Assembly (NCBI GenBank): GCA_963931925.1
Contig: OZ007570.1
Location: forward strand, 42,616,187-42,680,186
Origin: Onchidella celtica
Lineage: Eukaryota > Mollusca > Gastropoda > Systellommatophora > Onchidiidae
Reading direction: 5' to 3'
Length of the DNA: 64,000 nt
The translations under genes and the position numbers were made by a program. Shown here piece by piece: positions 9,684 to 21,656 of the stretch. The notes under the pieces are model-generated. The model made no database searches and was not told the DNA's origin. It worked only from the letters and a program-made list of their open reading frames with translations. Within the stretch, counting starts at the first letter, position 1, and each line of letters opens with the position of its first letter.

Positions 9684-11118
9684 GTAGCCAAACTGCAGCC
9701 CGCGAGCCATATGCAGCTCTTTGACCTTCAATATACCGCTCGTGGAAATAATATGCTGGCTGAGAACTTTTTTCATTACGGTTAATACTTAAAAGATTAA
9801 CTTGTTTATGACATTGGCACGTTTTTCTTAGAAGTTCCCGTAGTTCATTATCGATTTAGTATTTTCAGTTTAGCTAAAACAACCAACAGTCAATTTTGAA
9901 AACATTTGGGAAATGTGTGCACTTTGTGATTACTGAACTTATACAAATTGTCACGCGACGAGTTCGTGAACTGTTCTTAATTTATTCTCCTTTTAAAGCA
10001 AGTTACCAAACCAAGCAAGCAGACCAACGACCAACGGACACACGGAGTGAATTTTCAAATCAAACACGCTGTTTAATTCACAATGAGTTTCATGGTGGCT
10101 TCTGCCAAATATTTCAACTCATAACAGGCAAAATGTACAATCAAAGCAAAAAAATAAAGACATGCAAAAATCCCTATCGAGGACTTGGCGATTAATTACG
10201 AACCCCCTTTTTCTAGAACTTAGCTAATGATACTTAAAAAGTCCTTGTCAACAGCTCCATGGTTCAAACGATAATCTTCACGGTTCAAACGATTCACAAG
10301 GCGATTCACTCACGCCCTCATAGATAGACTGTCGCGAAGGGTACCCATGCCTTCTTCAAGACCTCCGAGCTTCAAACGATAATCTTCACGGTTCAAACGA
10401 TTCACAAGGCGATTCACTCACGCCCTCGTAGATAGACTGTCTCGAAGGGTACCCATGCCTTCTTCAAGACCTCCAAGCTTCAAACGATAATCTTCAGGGT
10501 TCAAACGATTTACAAGGCGATTCACTCACGCCCTCGTAGATAGACTGTCTCGAAGGGCACCCATGCCTTCTTCAAGACCTCCAAGCTTCAAACGACAATC
10601 TTCAGGGTTCAAACGATTCACAAGGCGATTCACTCACGCCCTTGTAGAAAGAAAATGAACACAATGGTTCCCCACGGTCACCCAGACCGTCATCTCGTGC
10701 AGCCAAACTCTGGAGGGGGAACACACGTGGTGAGCCTCTCCTCCTATTTATACCCCGGGTGGGTTTTGCACACGGTACCATTTTTAAGCGAGTCGTGTCT
10801 ATCTTTTCCCGCTCGTAAACAAGTTTAAAATCATGCTTTCGCTCGCCAAGTTTACCCCCTCTACTCTCATGGCGTACAAGGCCGCCAACCTTACTTGTGA
10901 CAAAATGAACAGTTAAAAAAACTGCATACTTGAGTAAATATTGTTGCATGCATGAACTTTTTAATATTTATTATTTAAAGAGGTTGTAATAAAATGTGTA
11001 TATATGTAACAATGGAAACGTGGGTGTACATTTTTTTTTTTCATATCTTGTGGCTCTTGAACATCTGAAATTTACCGTATGTGCATTACATTACATTAAC
11101 CAAGTTTGGCCACCCATG
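9679..11118. mobile_element. hAT-like non-autonomous element
   Basis: The left end CAGGTGTAGCCAAACTGCAG, followed by GCGAGCCATATGCAGCTCTT, and the right end (AAGTTTGGCCACCCATG, preceded by GTGGCTCTTGA and GAAATTTACCGTATGTG) have the look of hAT termini of the CAG-GGCCAAACT kind. They are inverted relative to each other. No transposase is present; the interior includes a 108-bp minisatellite. I could not confirm a clean 8-bp duplication, so the exact edges are uncertain. Confidence 0.5.
10263..10652 (+). repeat. 108-bp tandem repeat, about 3.6 copies
   Basis: Units start near 10265, 10372, 10480 and 10587, each beginning TTCAAACGATAATCTTCA and running through GGCGATTCACTCACGCCCT and GTACCCATGCCTTCTTCAAG. 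Copies differ at a few positions and the last is truncated. Each unit also contains a shorter internal repeat, TTCAAACGAT. The period is far too long and gap-free for a CRISPR array. Confidence 0.9.
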
Positions 11119-12073
11119 GTCTATAGCAAGATATGCTGCGAATACCATTATAATTCTGTAGCAAAGGAAGACATCTCAGACAGGAGGCTGATCTTTTGTG
11201 GTGACTGGCCACGGAAAAAATGGTATCAAGAAGTGAGATGGAGAGACGGAAATAATAATCCAGTGTCTTGACAGAGGATGCAAAACGCAGGTGTTGTTAC
11301 TCGGGGTTTGAGCTGAAGCTCTTTAATATATTCAAAACACACACGCTAACAGTTCGATTTCAGTGACAGAAATAATCCCCGTGAAAGCAGCCGAGTCCTA
11401 TCTTGCTGTTTTAAAACCTTTTATAAAATGCACGGCCTATGTAGGTATGATGGGGGGTCAGGTAGTAAGTGGAGAGGGGTGGGGTAGAGGCTGTTTATGG
11501 GATGGGCGGTCAGGGATATCGGTAAGGCAAATAAACTAACACTATCCAGACTTTATTTACCAATAAAAAAACACGCATAGTTAGGACAATTTCCTGAAGA
11601 AAAAAAAAATGTTGTGACACTGACCAACATAAAAATTATGTTCACTTTTGAAACCACGGGGAAATATCAAAGACACTAGAAACAATAAGATAAAACAGCT
11701 CGGTGGTTTAATGTTTACAAGTTTCGCAGTGCCACTCAGTGGCAAATGCGTGACAGATGTAAACAATGGCATTTTTTTTCTTTTACATAGCCGATCAGAG
11801 AAAATGCTGAGTTTTGTTCACTGTTCAGCCACTATCCTGGATCTTGCTAGAAGTCGCTTGCTTTGTAATTATAACTTAATTGGTAATAGCCGAGACACGG
11901 AAAACCGAGACGAAACAAATGACGATCCATCATATTCCGTCCGTCGACTTGCTCGCGTATCAGCCATGTCAAGAATGCAACAATTCGCACCACACCCCTT
12001 CATAATTGAACGAAAAAGAGTTAGGTACTCACCGTGTTTATACGCCCGCAATTTGTGGACATACAATGTTAAG
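11119..12073. other. Intron 1 segment, no gene seen
   Basis: Open frames here (for example 11648-12142 on the + strand) have no recognisable domain and are interrupted by low-complexity tracts. A short A run at 11600 and C/G-poor sequence are the only notable features. Confidence 0.45.
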
Positions 12074-12722
12074 CTGCACGCAGAGTGGGCGCTGCTTGGA
12101 CGCCACTCCCACTTGGCCGCTCCTTGCAGCGACCAAAATTAAGACCACAAGAAATACGTTACCGAAGACAGCGTGGAAGCACCTTGCTAGCCATAGAGGC
12201 ACCTTGGACGCACCAAAAAACTTGCAGCGTGGTGGTTAAGCGCCGCACTAATTTTCTCGCCCCTTTCAGGCCACGACACGCCACTGGTTCAACATAGTAC
12301 ATTGTGCTTGTATAGCATAATTTGCGTGTTGTCACTAGATCTAGATCTATACTACGAGTAGAACAGCACGTTCACAAAACCAAAATGATGCTGAAGCACT
12401 GACAACTGCCGTTGAGAGAAGGACAACTTTATTTGAAAAGAATGATGATATTCGCCATATGTAGAACGGCACTGGTGAATTTTGTGGACCCAGTAATGGC
12501 GTCTGTTTAACCTTCATTTTCTTAATCAATACAAAATCATTAATTGAAGGATTCTTTCTTCGTCCATCCTGCTCGGTAATGAATATTCTGGGTGGAGCGG
12601 CCCGAGAGAGGCTTCCTCTCTGTCTCCTCCAGGCCGCATGCTCGCCTCTCCGCTTACTCGCCTCTTTTGAGGCCCCCAAGCAGCGTCCAAGGGGCGCCCG
12701 AGCAGCGCCCACTCTGCGTGCA
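12074..12722. mobile_element. Inverted-repeat (MITE-like) element
   Basis: TGCACGCAGAGTGGGCGCTG near 12075 occurs in inverted form at about 12701-12722 (CAGCGCCCACTCTGCGTGCA), 650 bp apart. GC-rich subterminal blocks containing CTTGGACG also recur in inverted form. There is no transposase and no clear target duplication, so the class is open. Confidence 0.5.
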
Positions 12723-12723
12723 C

Positions 12724-15700
12724 CTAAAGAAGGAGTGGCTCGTCTCGGTATTCTGTGTCTCGGGTAGCAGTAGTTTTGTTTTTTTTGCTTTTTAAATGTG
12801 GTAGCAATGTCACACTCGTTCTATTAATTTACCACCATGCCGAAGATAGATCTAGTAGGCTATTTTTAGAATGAGATGGGACCGAGGCGTGATTTTCCGT
12901 TAATGACGTGGCTGGCGCGCCCTGTCTCCCAGAGGCAAAATGCAAAATGAGGCAGTAAACTAGCGGGAACTATGAAAGGTTTTGAAAACGTTTAAGAACT
13001 TTCCTTTAATAATAACAGACTAACCTTAAATTTCCATCTTCTCGTTCTCCCTCCTCTTCTTTTTGTTCTTCAAATTCACGTTCAAAGCGCGGCTGCCCGT
13101 AAAATGAACATCATACATCTTGACTTGCACGCTTTTCATTCTCTTTGATCAAGTGGAAAGAGCGAATGCCCGTGCAATGAACACCGTGCATCGTTAGATA
13201 CACGATGTTCATCCTCAAAATGTGATATAAGTGAAATCATCATAGGTGCCACTTTTCCGCTATATAGCGGTTTTCAGCTATTTGAATTTTTTCCAACTTT
13301 CGCCCGCTATGCGCTGGTTGCGCAGCTGCTCCAATTTTTTTTTTCCGGTTTCGTGATGTGAAGAATTGAAAAAACACCAAAAAATTCGCGCAAGCGTGCG
13401 AGTTCGAGATATCGGCCTAATTTGCGCTTATTTTTAGCATAACCCGCGTCCGAGGGCGCATCGTCAACATAGTGCTACCGTCGTGTTCTGCCTGATTCGC
13501 CGTTTTAGATCAAGAGCTCCACATGCATCAGCAGCTCTTCATCGCGCTGACAATTACGCGAACTTGAAAGTGAGCGAAGGGTCACAGGGTCATGAGACTC
13601 TGTACTGTGTCCGGTCAAGACCCGCTTGTTCCGCGTGTCGTCGGAGTATGAGTGAACGTAGCCTATCATGTGTTGCACTGTCTTCGTGTGTCAGCCCATG
13701 TCACCACCAGCATTAATGTTTTAGATGCCTGCAATGGTAGATGTACTCAAACTTTTATTGTTGATTGACAATGGATGCTTTCGTTTGGAATGCCTGGTTG
13801 CTTGGTTCCTTGTGTATTGTAAACGTGGAATGTTGCGCGGATCGATATGACGTGTCAGTACTGTTACATAAAAACCTAAAATCTAGGTCAAGGTCGAGCA
13901 TGACCACTAGATCTGTACCGGCTACTAGGCTAATGATCGTTGTACAAGAGCAACCCGACGACGGTTGGGTTAGTTTACAAAGGCCTGAAGGGGCCCGCCT
14001 CAGATTCTTCTAGTTCTCTGGCGTCAATATCATCGGGCATAGCCGGATTTCAACCTATTCAGTCCAATAAACGGTACTTATCACGCGTGATTGAGACCTA
14101 TAAGCCTGGCCCTTCTATTATAACCACGGGGGCCGTAAGCAGTGTGGGTGAAGCAACAGCATACTGCTAAAACTGTATTTTCATGGGTACGGAAACGAAA
14201 ACGTTTAAACTCCATTAGGTGGACAAGAAGTCCTATTTCACTTGATGGGTTTTTGACGTTTCCGTTGACGTTTCTATTTCCGTATAAAGGAAAACCCAGC
14301 ATAACGGCGTTGAATTGAAGGGAGATAACAGGGTCAATTTTTTTTTGGCTCAAGGGGCACAATATACATACATGTACATGAATAGATAATAATAAACAGG
14401 CACAAAAGCCATGTTTTTTTGTCTGTTGGATGTTTGTGATAGTTTCTACAAACTTATTGGAGAAATTTTTCCTTATTCAGATTAACTGTTCTACGAAATG
14501 TTATTCATCTTGGACAAAAACTGCTGCAGTCACACATTATATTATGAACAAAGAAAGTTGTAGGTGTACATGAAATACTTAGCAATTGTGGTACATCATT
14601 GTGACATGTAAAGTGTTTTGTTTTCTATTTGAAATTTGCCTTTCTTTATGTGGCATTGGTGTATGTGCTTTAAATGTCATTTAGTTCGTTTAGCAACGCC
14701 CCTCTCCTCCAAACCCTCCCCCCCCCCCCCCCGGCGAGTCGAAAAAAAAGTTCCTCCTTTTTCATAATTCCTGGGTGGCACCTATGAATCATAAAAGTAT
14801 CGATATCTCTACCATTTATCAACATACAGTAATGAGACCGGTACCAAAATGTAGATCGTTCTTTGCAGATTTATTTGATTAAAAAAACCAAAAATCGCAA
14901 ATTTTGGAGTTACATGTATACGGTTTTCATTCTATGCATACGATATCAACAGCTCTGCGTTTGCAATTTTCCGTGTATTTTATACTAACATAGAAGATAT
15001 TCTATAGTATGTCTGTCGTGACTGTGAACTGCTTTACAATAGCTATTAGTTTCCAGGTCCGTGGTGTATCGAGATTTAACCCACCTAAGGGGCATCGCCA
15101 GATCTCTTTATGTTTTTAGTGTTGCGATCAAGTCGAAACTTTCAAGTTTCGATGATAATTCCCGCTTTGCCAAAACGTGTGGTACAAATCTTCACCCTGC
15201 CTTATTATACGAGTAGAATAAATGGGATTTGATATAATATTTATGCTCTATCCGTATAATGATTCCAGCTCACTTCTGTTGCTATTACTTGTTGTTACAA
15301 TGTATTTTTTTTTCAGACTAAATTCATTGAGTCAAGCTTTTTCTGACAATCAAAATGTGACAAAGATGCGCCTGTCATAATTCAACTCATTTTCTAAAAT
15401 TATCATGGTGACGATTTATCACATTTATTTTGTTTACTTCCTATGATGAACCGTCGCGAGAAAATACACAAGAAAAATAGTTTTGCTGTAAACTTTTTCT
15501 TTTTTGTATTGAACCGTCCTCCCAGGTATCGAATATGAGCTGAATTTAGTCGAAAACTGCTCGAATATGGATACACACAAACATTAAGGACACCAAAAGT
15601 CGCCCATCGGCAGTTAAAAAGAGACATCCATCCGCGAAAAACGAAAAAACTTCTGTGACCGCCGAGTCACTCATCAGCGGACCTCCCTAATTAACAGCCG

Positions 15701-16213
15701 TTTTCCCGTTCAGTATGAACAGTCACTTCAGTATTTCGAACAGTTTAGTGCTGTACAAAATTAATGTGTTCTTGTTGTTGCCTTTTTTTAGCACTTAAGT
15801 TTAAATGTTATAATTATTTTACAAAGCACAAAGAAGCAGACTCAAAATCAGGCTATTATTATATAATAAAATTTTAAAATAAAGTTCCATGAAGCTTAGT
15901 GAGAAATATTAGAAGCTTTTTTATGCAAAACTTCAAACACATTTGAAAGGTAGTTTCTGAGAAAAAAAACCCCGATGTTGATTACTCTTGTGGTAAAAAA
16001 AGACGCCTTATTAATAATTACTGTGAAACATCACGTCACTATAGTCAGACAATAGCAGTGAGTTTTATACTTTACTTTGCCTCGGTTAAAGATATTGCAT
16101 CCAGTCGATAAATAATTATGTCTACAGTGACAAGAAATAAGTAGGAGAATGAATCTTGTTTCCCTTCACTATTGCACTCTCACCGGGTTGTGGTTTATGT
16201 GTATACTTCACAG
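12724..16213 (+). other. Intron 1, 3' part, no gene seen
   Basis: This 3.5-kb AT-rich stretch ends in the acceptor TTCACAG at 16207-16213. It contains C runs at about 14720, several poly-T and poly-A tracts, and short unsupported frames. I found no element ends or exons here. Confidence 0.5.
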
Positions 16214-16456
16214 GGTCGCAACGGTTTGGGATCAATATATGTGTGGGCTACTGGTAACGGTGGCATGAATCAAGACGACTGCAGTGCTGATGGATACGTC
16301 TCCAGGCCTGAAACATTATCTGTTGGGTCTGTCAATGAAAGGGGCAAGAGTCCTTTCTTTATGGAAAACTGTACTTCTACCCTGGCTGTTGTTCCTAGTG
16401 GGGGTGAGGAGTATCGAGGACAAGAAGAGACAGAAAACCAAATAAAACTGAAAGTG
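16214..16456 (+). CDS. PC1-like convertase, exon B (oxyanion Asn)
   Basis: The exon is 243 bp, 81 codons, phase 0 at both ends, with acceptor TTCACAG and donor GTTAGT. It encodes GRNGLGSIYVWATGNGG, whose GNGG Asn is the oxyanion-hole residue (N295 in furin; PC2 has Asp there). It continues through DDCSADGY and ENCTSTLAV, matching the furin/PC1 path to the catalytic Ser. The family usually has a second Cys in the CxCDGY motif; here that position is Ala. The segment after CTSTLA is longer and more acidic than in vertebrate enzymes. I see no stops or frameshift. Confidence 0.92.
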
Positions 16457-17270
16457 GTTAGTCAAGCAGAAAATTCTAGTGCACGTAATTAGTAGTCTTA
16501 GATTTCAGTGTAACATGGGCCTTGTGTTCCTTCGGGTTTAACTAAAAATTTGCAAAAACTCAAGTTAAGTCATTCTGAGTTTCTCCCGATAATTTATTCC
16601 ACATAAGACAGCCAGTTTGTAGGGGGCTTTCCCATGTCACCGTGGCATGATGTTGTTGACATCCTGAAACACGGTGGTTAGAGACTAAACTGGAACAAGT
16701 GGGAGGAAAAGCAACTATTAATTTAGGCTGTCGCGGTTGAAAGGGATTTTCCAGTTATCTCAACCCGGGTCCTCACCCCTCCAATACAAAATTTTGTGTG
16801 CAGACCTGGAGCACTGTAGCGGTAACAGAGATGGACAGTAATAGCAGAATCTCTGTGATGCATGTCCGTAAAATGCCCCTAGTTTTATATATATAAATAT
16901 ATATATATATATAATATACACACATATAGTTTTAATTACAATTGTGATATTGGTTCCTCAATTCTCGACCTTGTCTGTGTCTTCAGAACGGATTGTTCCA
17001 GAGCATTCTTTAACATTAAGCGACAAGTCAGTAAATTAACGTAGTTTTTTGCTAGCTGAGCCACCAGCTGTTATATCTGGCAGCTTTCACCATTTATTTC
17101 GATCTTTTTTGCTTTCACTGATTCATGTTAATATCACGAAAGCCACTGCACATCTCATTGTTTTCTCCAAGCTAACACTCTCTGAATTTCTATTAAAACG
17201 ATATAGTATTGACGTGATCACAGTATCCTCACCAACGCATGTCTAAAAAGCATACTTTTATACACCACAG
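16457..17270 (+). other. Intron 2
   Basis: This 814-bp intron between exons B and C has donor GTTAGT and acceptor ACCACAG. It contains a TA-rich repeat at about 16887-16915 and no element I can name. Confidence 0.75.
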
Positions 17271-17371
17271 ATCACTACAGACTTACATGGAGGCTGCATA
17301 GAAAATTTTCAAGGAACATCAAGTGCCGCACCGTTGGCAGCTGGTTGTCTGGCTAATGTGCTGCAAGCCAA
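17271..17371 (+). CDS. PC1-like convertase, exon C (catalytic Ser)
   Basis: This exon of 101 bp encodes ITTDLHGGC and then [11 protein letters not shown], in which the first Ser is the nucleophile (S368 in furin; family consensus GTSASAPLAAG). It ends two bases into a codon before GTATGA; the first base of exon D completes Asn, giving the conserved N-PNLTWRD junction. Splicing is required because the unspliced frame meets a stop about 20 bases later. The SSAA variant keeps the Ser and the following small residues. Confidence 0.92.
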
Positions 17372-18300
17372 GTATGAAGTTAAAATTTAAATGCTCATGC
17401 ATACTCCCCCCCCCCCCCCCCCTACGGCACCCGTCGCCTTGCCGAGAAGAAAACAGATCGCTTAACCGTTCGGCCACTCCGTCTCTTAAAAAGAGACGAT
17501 CGTGGCCGAACTGTTTCACGGTGTCTCTTGCTGACTTGAGTATTCGGTCGCTGGGACCCCAAACCACTTGCCTCACCCCTCCCCTCCCTGTTCTCTCTTT
17601 TTCACCCGCCTGCAATTGGACAATACGAACATCTAGGACAACGAATACAAGATGTATACCTCCGAGTTTTATCAAACAGAAGTCAATATAGGTGAGCAGA
17701 AGCTCGGGGGGAGGCAGAGCACTAGGATAACAGTTCAAGAGAAAATAAATGGCAGGCGGGTGATCAAATCCTTGATTTTGTAGAAAATGTGTTTTGTTTC
17801 GCATATTTCCACCCGAGAGGTGAGGCATCAAATTGCCCGGAGTCGTGCAACGAAGCTGAAGAAGAAGAAGAAGACCTTTATATTTATTCTAGCTGGCCCG
17901 CTGACTCGGGAAATACACAGACGTGATTTTTAAACGTGAATCTCGATCACAAAATAATGTGAAGTTGAGGCGCAGAACAAAATTTCCTGTCATAATGTAA
18001 AATTCTACTCGAAGGAAATGCGCCTTTTTTTCGGGGTCAAAGTGTTGGAATACTTTCATCTGTTGTGGCTCAAAATCAATGGAAAGTATTAAAAATATAA
18101 CGAACTTTAAGACATTTTAAAATATACCCACTTCCATCTTTATGTCTTTCAATGCTTAATATGATATTTTGTAAAAATATAAGGCTCAGCGGCTAAAAAG
18201 CCTTCCATGATTACCTTAGAGGCCTTACTTCCTTTTTATGTGACAATTATTATGATGCTGGCAAGTTGAGAATTTTAAAAATCTATGTATGCGTGTTTGT
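17372..18300 (+). other. Intron 3, 5' part, no gene seen
   Basis: A C run of about 17 lies just after the donor (17405-17422). Overlapping open frames at 17319-17831 are antisense or out-of-frame readings of exon C and flanking intron. No supported gene. Confidence 0.5.
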
Positions 18301-18323
18301 GAGAAAGGGAGAGAGAGAGAGGC

Positions 18324-18398
<75 letters not shown>
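18301..18398. repeat. (GA)n microsatellite
   Basis: About 98 bp of interrupted GA repeat. It generates a spurious Leu/Ser-rich frame on the minus strand. Confidence 0.9.
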
Positions 18399-18402
<4 letters not shown>

Positions 18403-18618
18403 CAGCGAACCACGTCATATTTATTTCTCACAAAGTGAATGAATCCTATTTGCTGCCCATGGCGTTCAGTACTGTGTATGCACTGAAGAAACTGCCCAGC
18501 TCCCACACTCCTGTAATGAGACCTTTACTCCGCACCTCCCCCCCCCCCTTTTTTTTTTTCAATCTCTTTTAAACGTTGCTGAGGTAGTGGCGACGGTCTG
18601 GGGTGGATTTGTTAGGAT

Positions 18619-18830
18619 ACAGAACGGGATATAGTTTGTAGGCCGATCCATCAGTTGGTTCAAACACGACAAGATACTCCATCGGGTCTTGGTTTATTGG
18701 CTTTAATACTTCCATCATAATGATCGTGGTCGCCGACAGGCTACGTACAGGAGTAATGCACAATAAGAGTGCATCTATCAGAGAGAACAAAAATGAAAAT
18801 ACCCCCCCCCCCCCCCATGAAAATGTGAGA
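18619..18830 (-). repeat. 200-bp dispersed repeat with open frame, copy 1
   Basis: This block is almost identical to 23985-24204 and in the same orientation. On the minus strand both copies keep a frame with TTIIMMEVLKPINQDPMEYL and VVFEPTDGSAYKLYP. Both are bounded on the right by a C run and ATGAAAATGTGAGA. Copy 1 lacks about 13 bp (GGTCTCGAATGCT) found in copy 2. The peptide family is not known to me; it could be a captured exon or part of a mobile element. Confidence 0.8.
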
Positions 18831-18989
18831 ACCTGATGTTTTTGCATTTGTGAAAAAAAAACATGAAAGGAACGAGTTGGTTCAGACAGACTCGTTTCAT
18901 CTTTCAGAATTGAAAATAATATATAGATCTAAATATAAATAAATATTCATATTACGGCTGTCAGTTCATGGGCAATGAACACAAACATG

Positions 18990-19112
18990 TCATTACAAGC
19001 ATGTTGTGAACTGTTGTGACTTGTTGATTGCGCCTAATAGGCTGAGTTACAATTTGCTCTGAGATAGAGAGAGAGTGGGAGAGAGAAAAAAAGAAAGAGG
19101 GAGGGAGAGGGG

Positions 19113-19183
<71 letters not shown>

Positions 19184-19272
19184 CGAGAGAACAAGATTTT
19201 CTATGAAGCGCCTTGAGCGAACTTGTTTGGATTAGGCGCAACATAAATTATCTCCATTATTATTATTATTAT
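18990..19272 (+). repeat. SINE-like repeat with internal (GA)n and ATT tail, copy 1
   Basis: The body begins near GTTGTGAACTGTTGTGACTT, continues through GCGCCTAATAGGCTGAG and ACAATTTGCTCTGAGATAGA into a GA array (19063-19176), then AAGCGCCTTGAGCGA, GGCGCAACATAAAT and an ATT microsatellite tail. A second copy at 30762-37148 shares the head, the GA array in the same place, and the same kind of tail. The 3' hairpin-like GCGC...GCGC plus ATT tail resembles LINE-mobilised SINE tails and also the 3' end of the LINE just downstream. Confidence 0.6.
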
Positions 19273-19596
19273 GGCAGTGGCTACGTTTTACGGCAGCCGG
19301 TAAACACAACTCACCATTTTTCATTGTTCGGCTTTACTCCCGTTCGTACATTGTTCGGCTTTACTCCCGTTCGTGTATGTGTATGACACAGTGCGCCGGT
19401 TGGCAGCCTTTTTGTGCTCTGCATTTTATTACTTGTTGTTCCTGATCAACATCGGCTTTTTTTTGGATTTTTATACCAGCATGTTTATTAGGTTTCAGTG
19501 AATTCATGTGTGAAAAAATATTGTGAAAATTATGAAATTGAAGTCAGAAATTCTCAGATCAATTTTAAGATCTTCAAGTTGGAATAATTTCCACCA

Positions 19597-21651
19597 TTGT
19601 GCTTGTGTTATTCTTGGCCTGTCACTACTCATGGCATGGCTAGTACAGGTAACATTGTTTTGACAAGTGAACACTTACACACTGAGACCGGTGTGCACAC
19701 TGATGTGCTTGGTGAAGTGAATATGAACACCTTCAGTCAACAACTGTGTAATCCCACAATGGCCTATTCAAGAGACCAGCTGTGTGCTTTAAGACCCTTG
19801 AACACAGCAATTGTACCACCTAGTGTAATGCATAGATTAAGAAACAACAAAATTAACTTAATACCAGCAACCAAACGCTCAAGAAGGGGAGGCAAACAGA
19901 GAATTAAAGTAAACATCACCAGTAGACATGGTTGTCTCCCTGGATATAGACAAGTATGCAAAGCAAATTTAATCAAAGTGGACACTGATGATGTAGATCG
20001 TGACCAGTGCAGTAACATCAGAGTTGGTTATTTAAATGCTCAGTCATCTAGAAATAAAACTGAAGACATTGTGGACCTCATTCACGAAAAGAATCTAGAT
20101 TTACTGTTTATCGTTGAAACATGGTTAGTGAAAGAGCGTGATGCTATTATTGAAGATGAACTGACACCTCCTAATTTCAAAATTAAATCTTTTCCTAGGA
20201 AAAATCGTCTTGGAGGCGGGATCGCTGTAATTTTCAGAAAATCACTTGAACCAAAAATTGTTATTAAACCGGAAACTAGCTACCAACCTGAAACATTTGA
20301 GATTATGGAGCTATCATTAGATCTTGGCACCAAAGTCTTTCATTTTGTCTGCATTTATCGAGCGTCAGGCAGTAAAACCAATTTTCTGAGTGAACTTGAA
20401 GTTCTCCTACCACGCTTAACCTGCGAGAAAGGATACCCTGTTCTTTTGGGTGATCTTAATTTTCATTTTGATTCTGAAACATCATCTGAAGTAAAACGAC
20501 TTAAAGAACTTATCGACCAATGCAACATGTCTCAGATAATCAAATGTCCAACTCATCGAGCTGGTCACATCTTAGATTTAGTGATCATCAAACAAACCTT
20601 GAGCACCTTCACCAACACCGCCGTCCTAGAAAAACTCATGTCGGATCATAAAACCATCGTACTCGATATTGATTTCGCAAAGCCAAATATCATCAAAAAA
20701 GTTGTGTCGTCCAGAGACATAAAAGGTATCGACATCAATGCCTTCAAGACGGAAATGGCCAATGCTCTCGAGAACTTTGAAGGCGACATCACATCTTATA
20801 ATAACATCCAGCAAGATCTACTACAGCGACATGCACCTATCAAGACCAGGTCAATCTCCAACAGACCGTTCGCTCCATGGTACACCCTAGATGTCAAAGC
20901 AGCCAAAGCAGAATGTCGCAAAGCAGAAAGGAAATGGTTAAAGACAGGTCTTACAGTCCACAAGGACATTTTCAAACACCAGAAGAACAAATGGAAATGT
21001 GTTATTAAACTTGCAAAAAAAGACTTCTATGTCACTAAACTTCAAAATTCTACATCTTGTAAGGAACTTTTTAGTATTTGTGATGAACTCACAGGGAAAA
21101 GAAAGGAAACACCTCTACCCACAATTTACGAGAACAATTTGTTGCCCAATGTTTTTGCTGATTATTTTGATAAAAAAGTTACAACTATCCGAGAAAATCT
21201 TGACAGTTTTGATGCCATTGATCATTTTGATGAGTTTCAGGGAAATCCTATAGACACTTTTGGTGTTGTGTCGAATGAATCTGTAAAATCTATCATCATG
21301 GCATCGCCATCAACATGTTGTGACCTCGATCCTATTCCTACATTTTTGGTTAGATCTTGTATTGATGAACTGGTTCCAACTATTACAAAAATAATAAACA
21401 ACTCTATTTTAAGTGGGTCTGTCCCTGATTATTTTAAAACAGCCTGGGTAACACCACTTTTGAAAAAAACGACTCTTGATCAAAACATGTCGAAAAATTA
21501 TAGACCCGTCTCAAACCTTCCTTTTCTTTCAAAAATCCTTGAAAAGGTGATATTACAACAACTAATGTGTCATTTGAGAAATAATGACCTGTTGGAACCA
21601 TTTCAATCTGCTTACAGAAGTAACCACAGTACTGAGAAACTGCACTATTAA
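19597..21651 (+). CDS. LINE endonuclease and N-terminal RT (frame broken at end)
   Basis: 684 codons. The apurinic-type endonuclease spans about residues 140-355: RVGYLNAQSSRNK, VETWL near 173 (catalytic Glu), GGGIAVIF, LLGDLNFHFD near 284, and SDHKTIV near 348 (Asp-His). It nicks target DNA to prime reverse transcription. The RT domain starts near residue 570 (DPIPTFLV, NYRPVSNLPFLSKILE). The frame shifts near codon 680, just after NHSTE, and stops at 21651. An excess of two bases in the AGAAACT stretch at 21636-21642 accounts for the break, because the following frame resumes at once. The start Met is uncertain. Confidence 0.85.
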   Translation: MCLCYSWPVTTHGMASTGNIVLTSEHLHTETGVHTDVLGEVNMNTFSQQLCNPTMAYSRDQLCALRPLNTAIVPPSVMHRLRNNKINLIPATKRSRRGGKQRIKVNITSRHGCLPGYRQVCKANLIKVDTDDVDRDQCSNIRVGYLNAQSSRNKTEDIVDLIHEKNLDLLFIVETWLVKERDAIIEDELTPPNFKIKSFPRKNRLGGGIAVIFRKSLEPKIVIKPETSYQPETFEIMELSLDLGTKVFHFVCIYRASGSKTNFLSELEVLLPRLTCEKGYPVLLGDLNFHFDSETSSEVKRLKELIDQCNMSQIIKCPTHRAGHILDLVIIKQTLSTFTNTAVLEKLMSDHKTIVLDIDFAKPNIIKKVVSSRDIKGIDINAFKTEMANALENFEGDITSYNNIQQDLLQRHAPIKTRSISNRPFAPWYTLDVKAAKAECRKAERKWLKTGLTVHKDIFKHQKNKWKCVIKLAKKDFYVTKLQNSTSCKELFSICDELTGKRKETPLPTIYENNLLPNVFADYFDKKVTTIRENLDSFDAIDHFDEFQGNPIDTFGVVSNESVKSIIMASPSTCCDLDPIPTFLVRSCIDELVPTITKIINNSILSGSVPDYFKTAWVTPLLKKTTLDQNMSKNYRPVSNLPFLSKILEKVILQQLMCHLRNNDLLEPFQSAYRSNHSTEKLHY

Positions 21652-21656
21652 GAATC

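Noticed and set aside
10263-10652. Tandem repeat considered as CRISPR-like
   Set aside because: The 108-bp units are contiguous with no spacers, in a eukaryotic intron.
13483-14170. Overlapping + strand frames of about 80 residues
   Set aside because: No motif, atypical composition and no splice support.
17319-17831. 170-residue minus-strand frame
   Set aside because: Antisense to convertase exon C and its intron.
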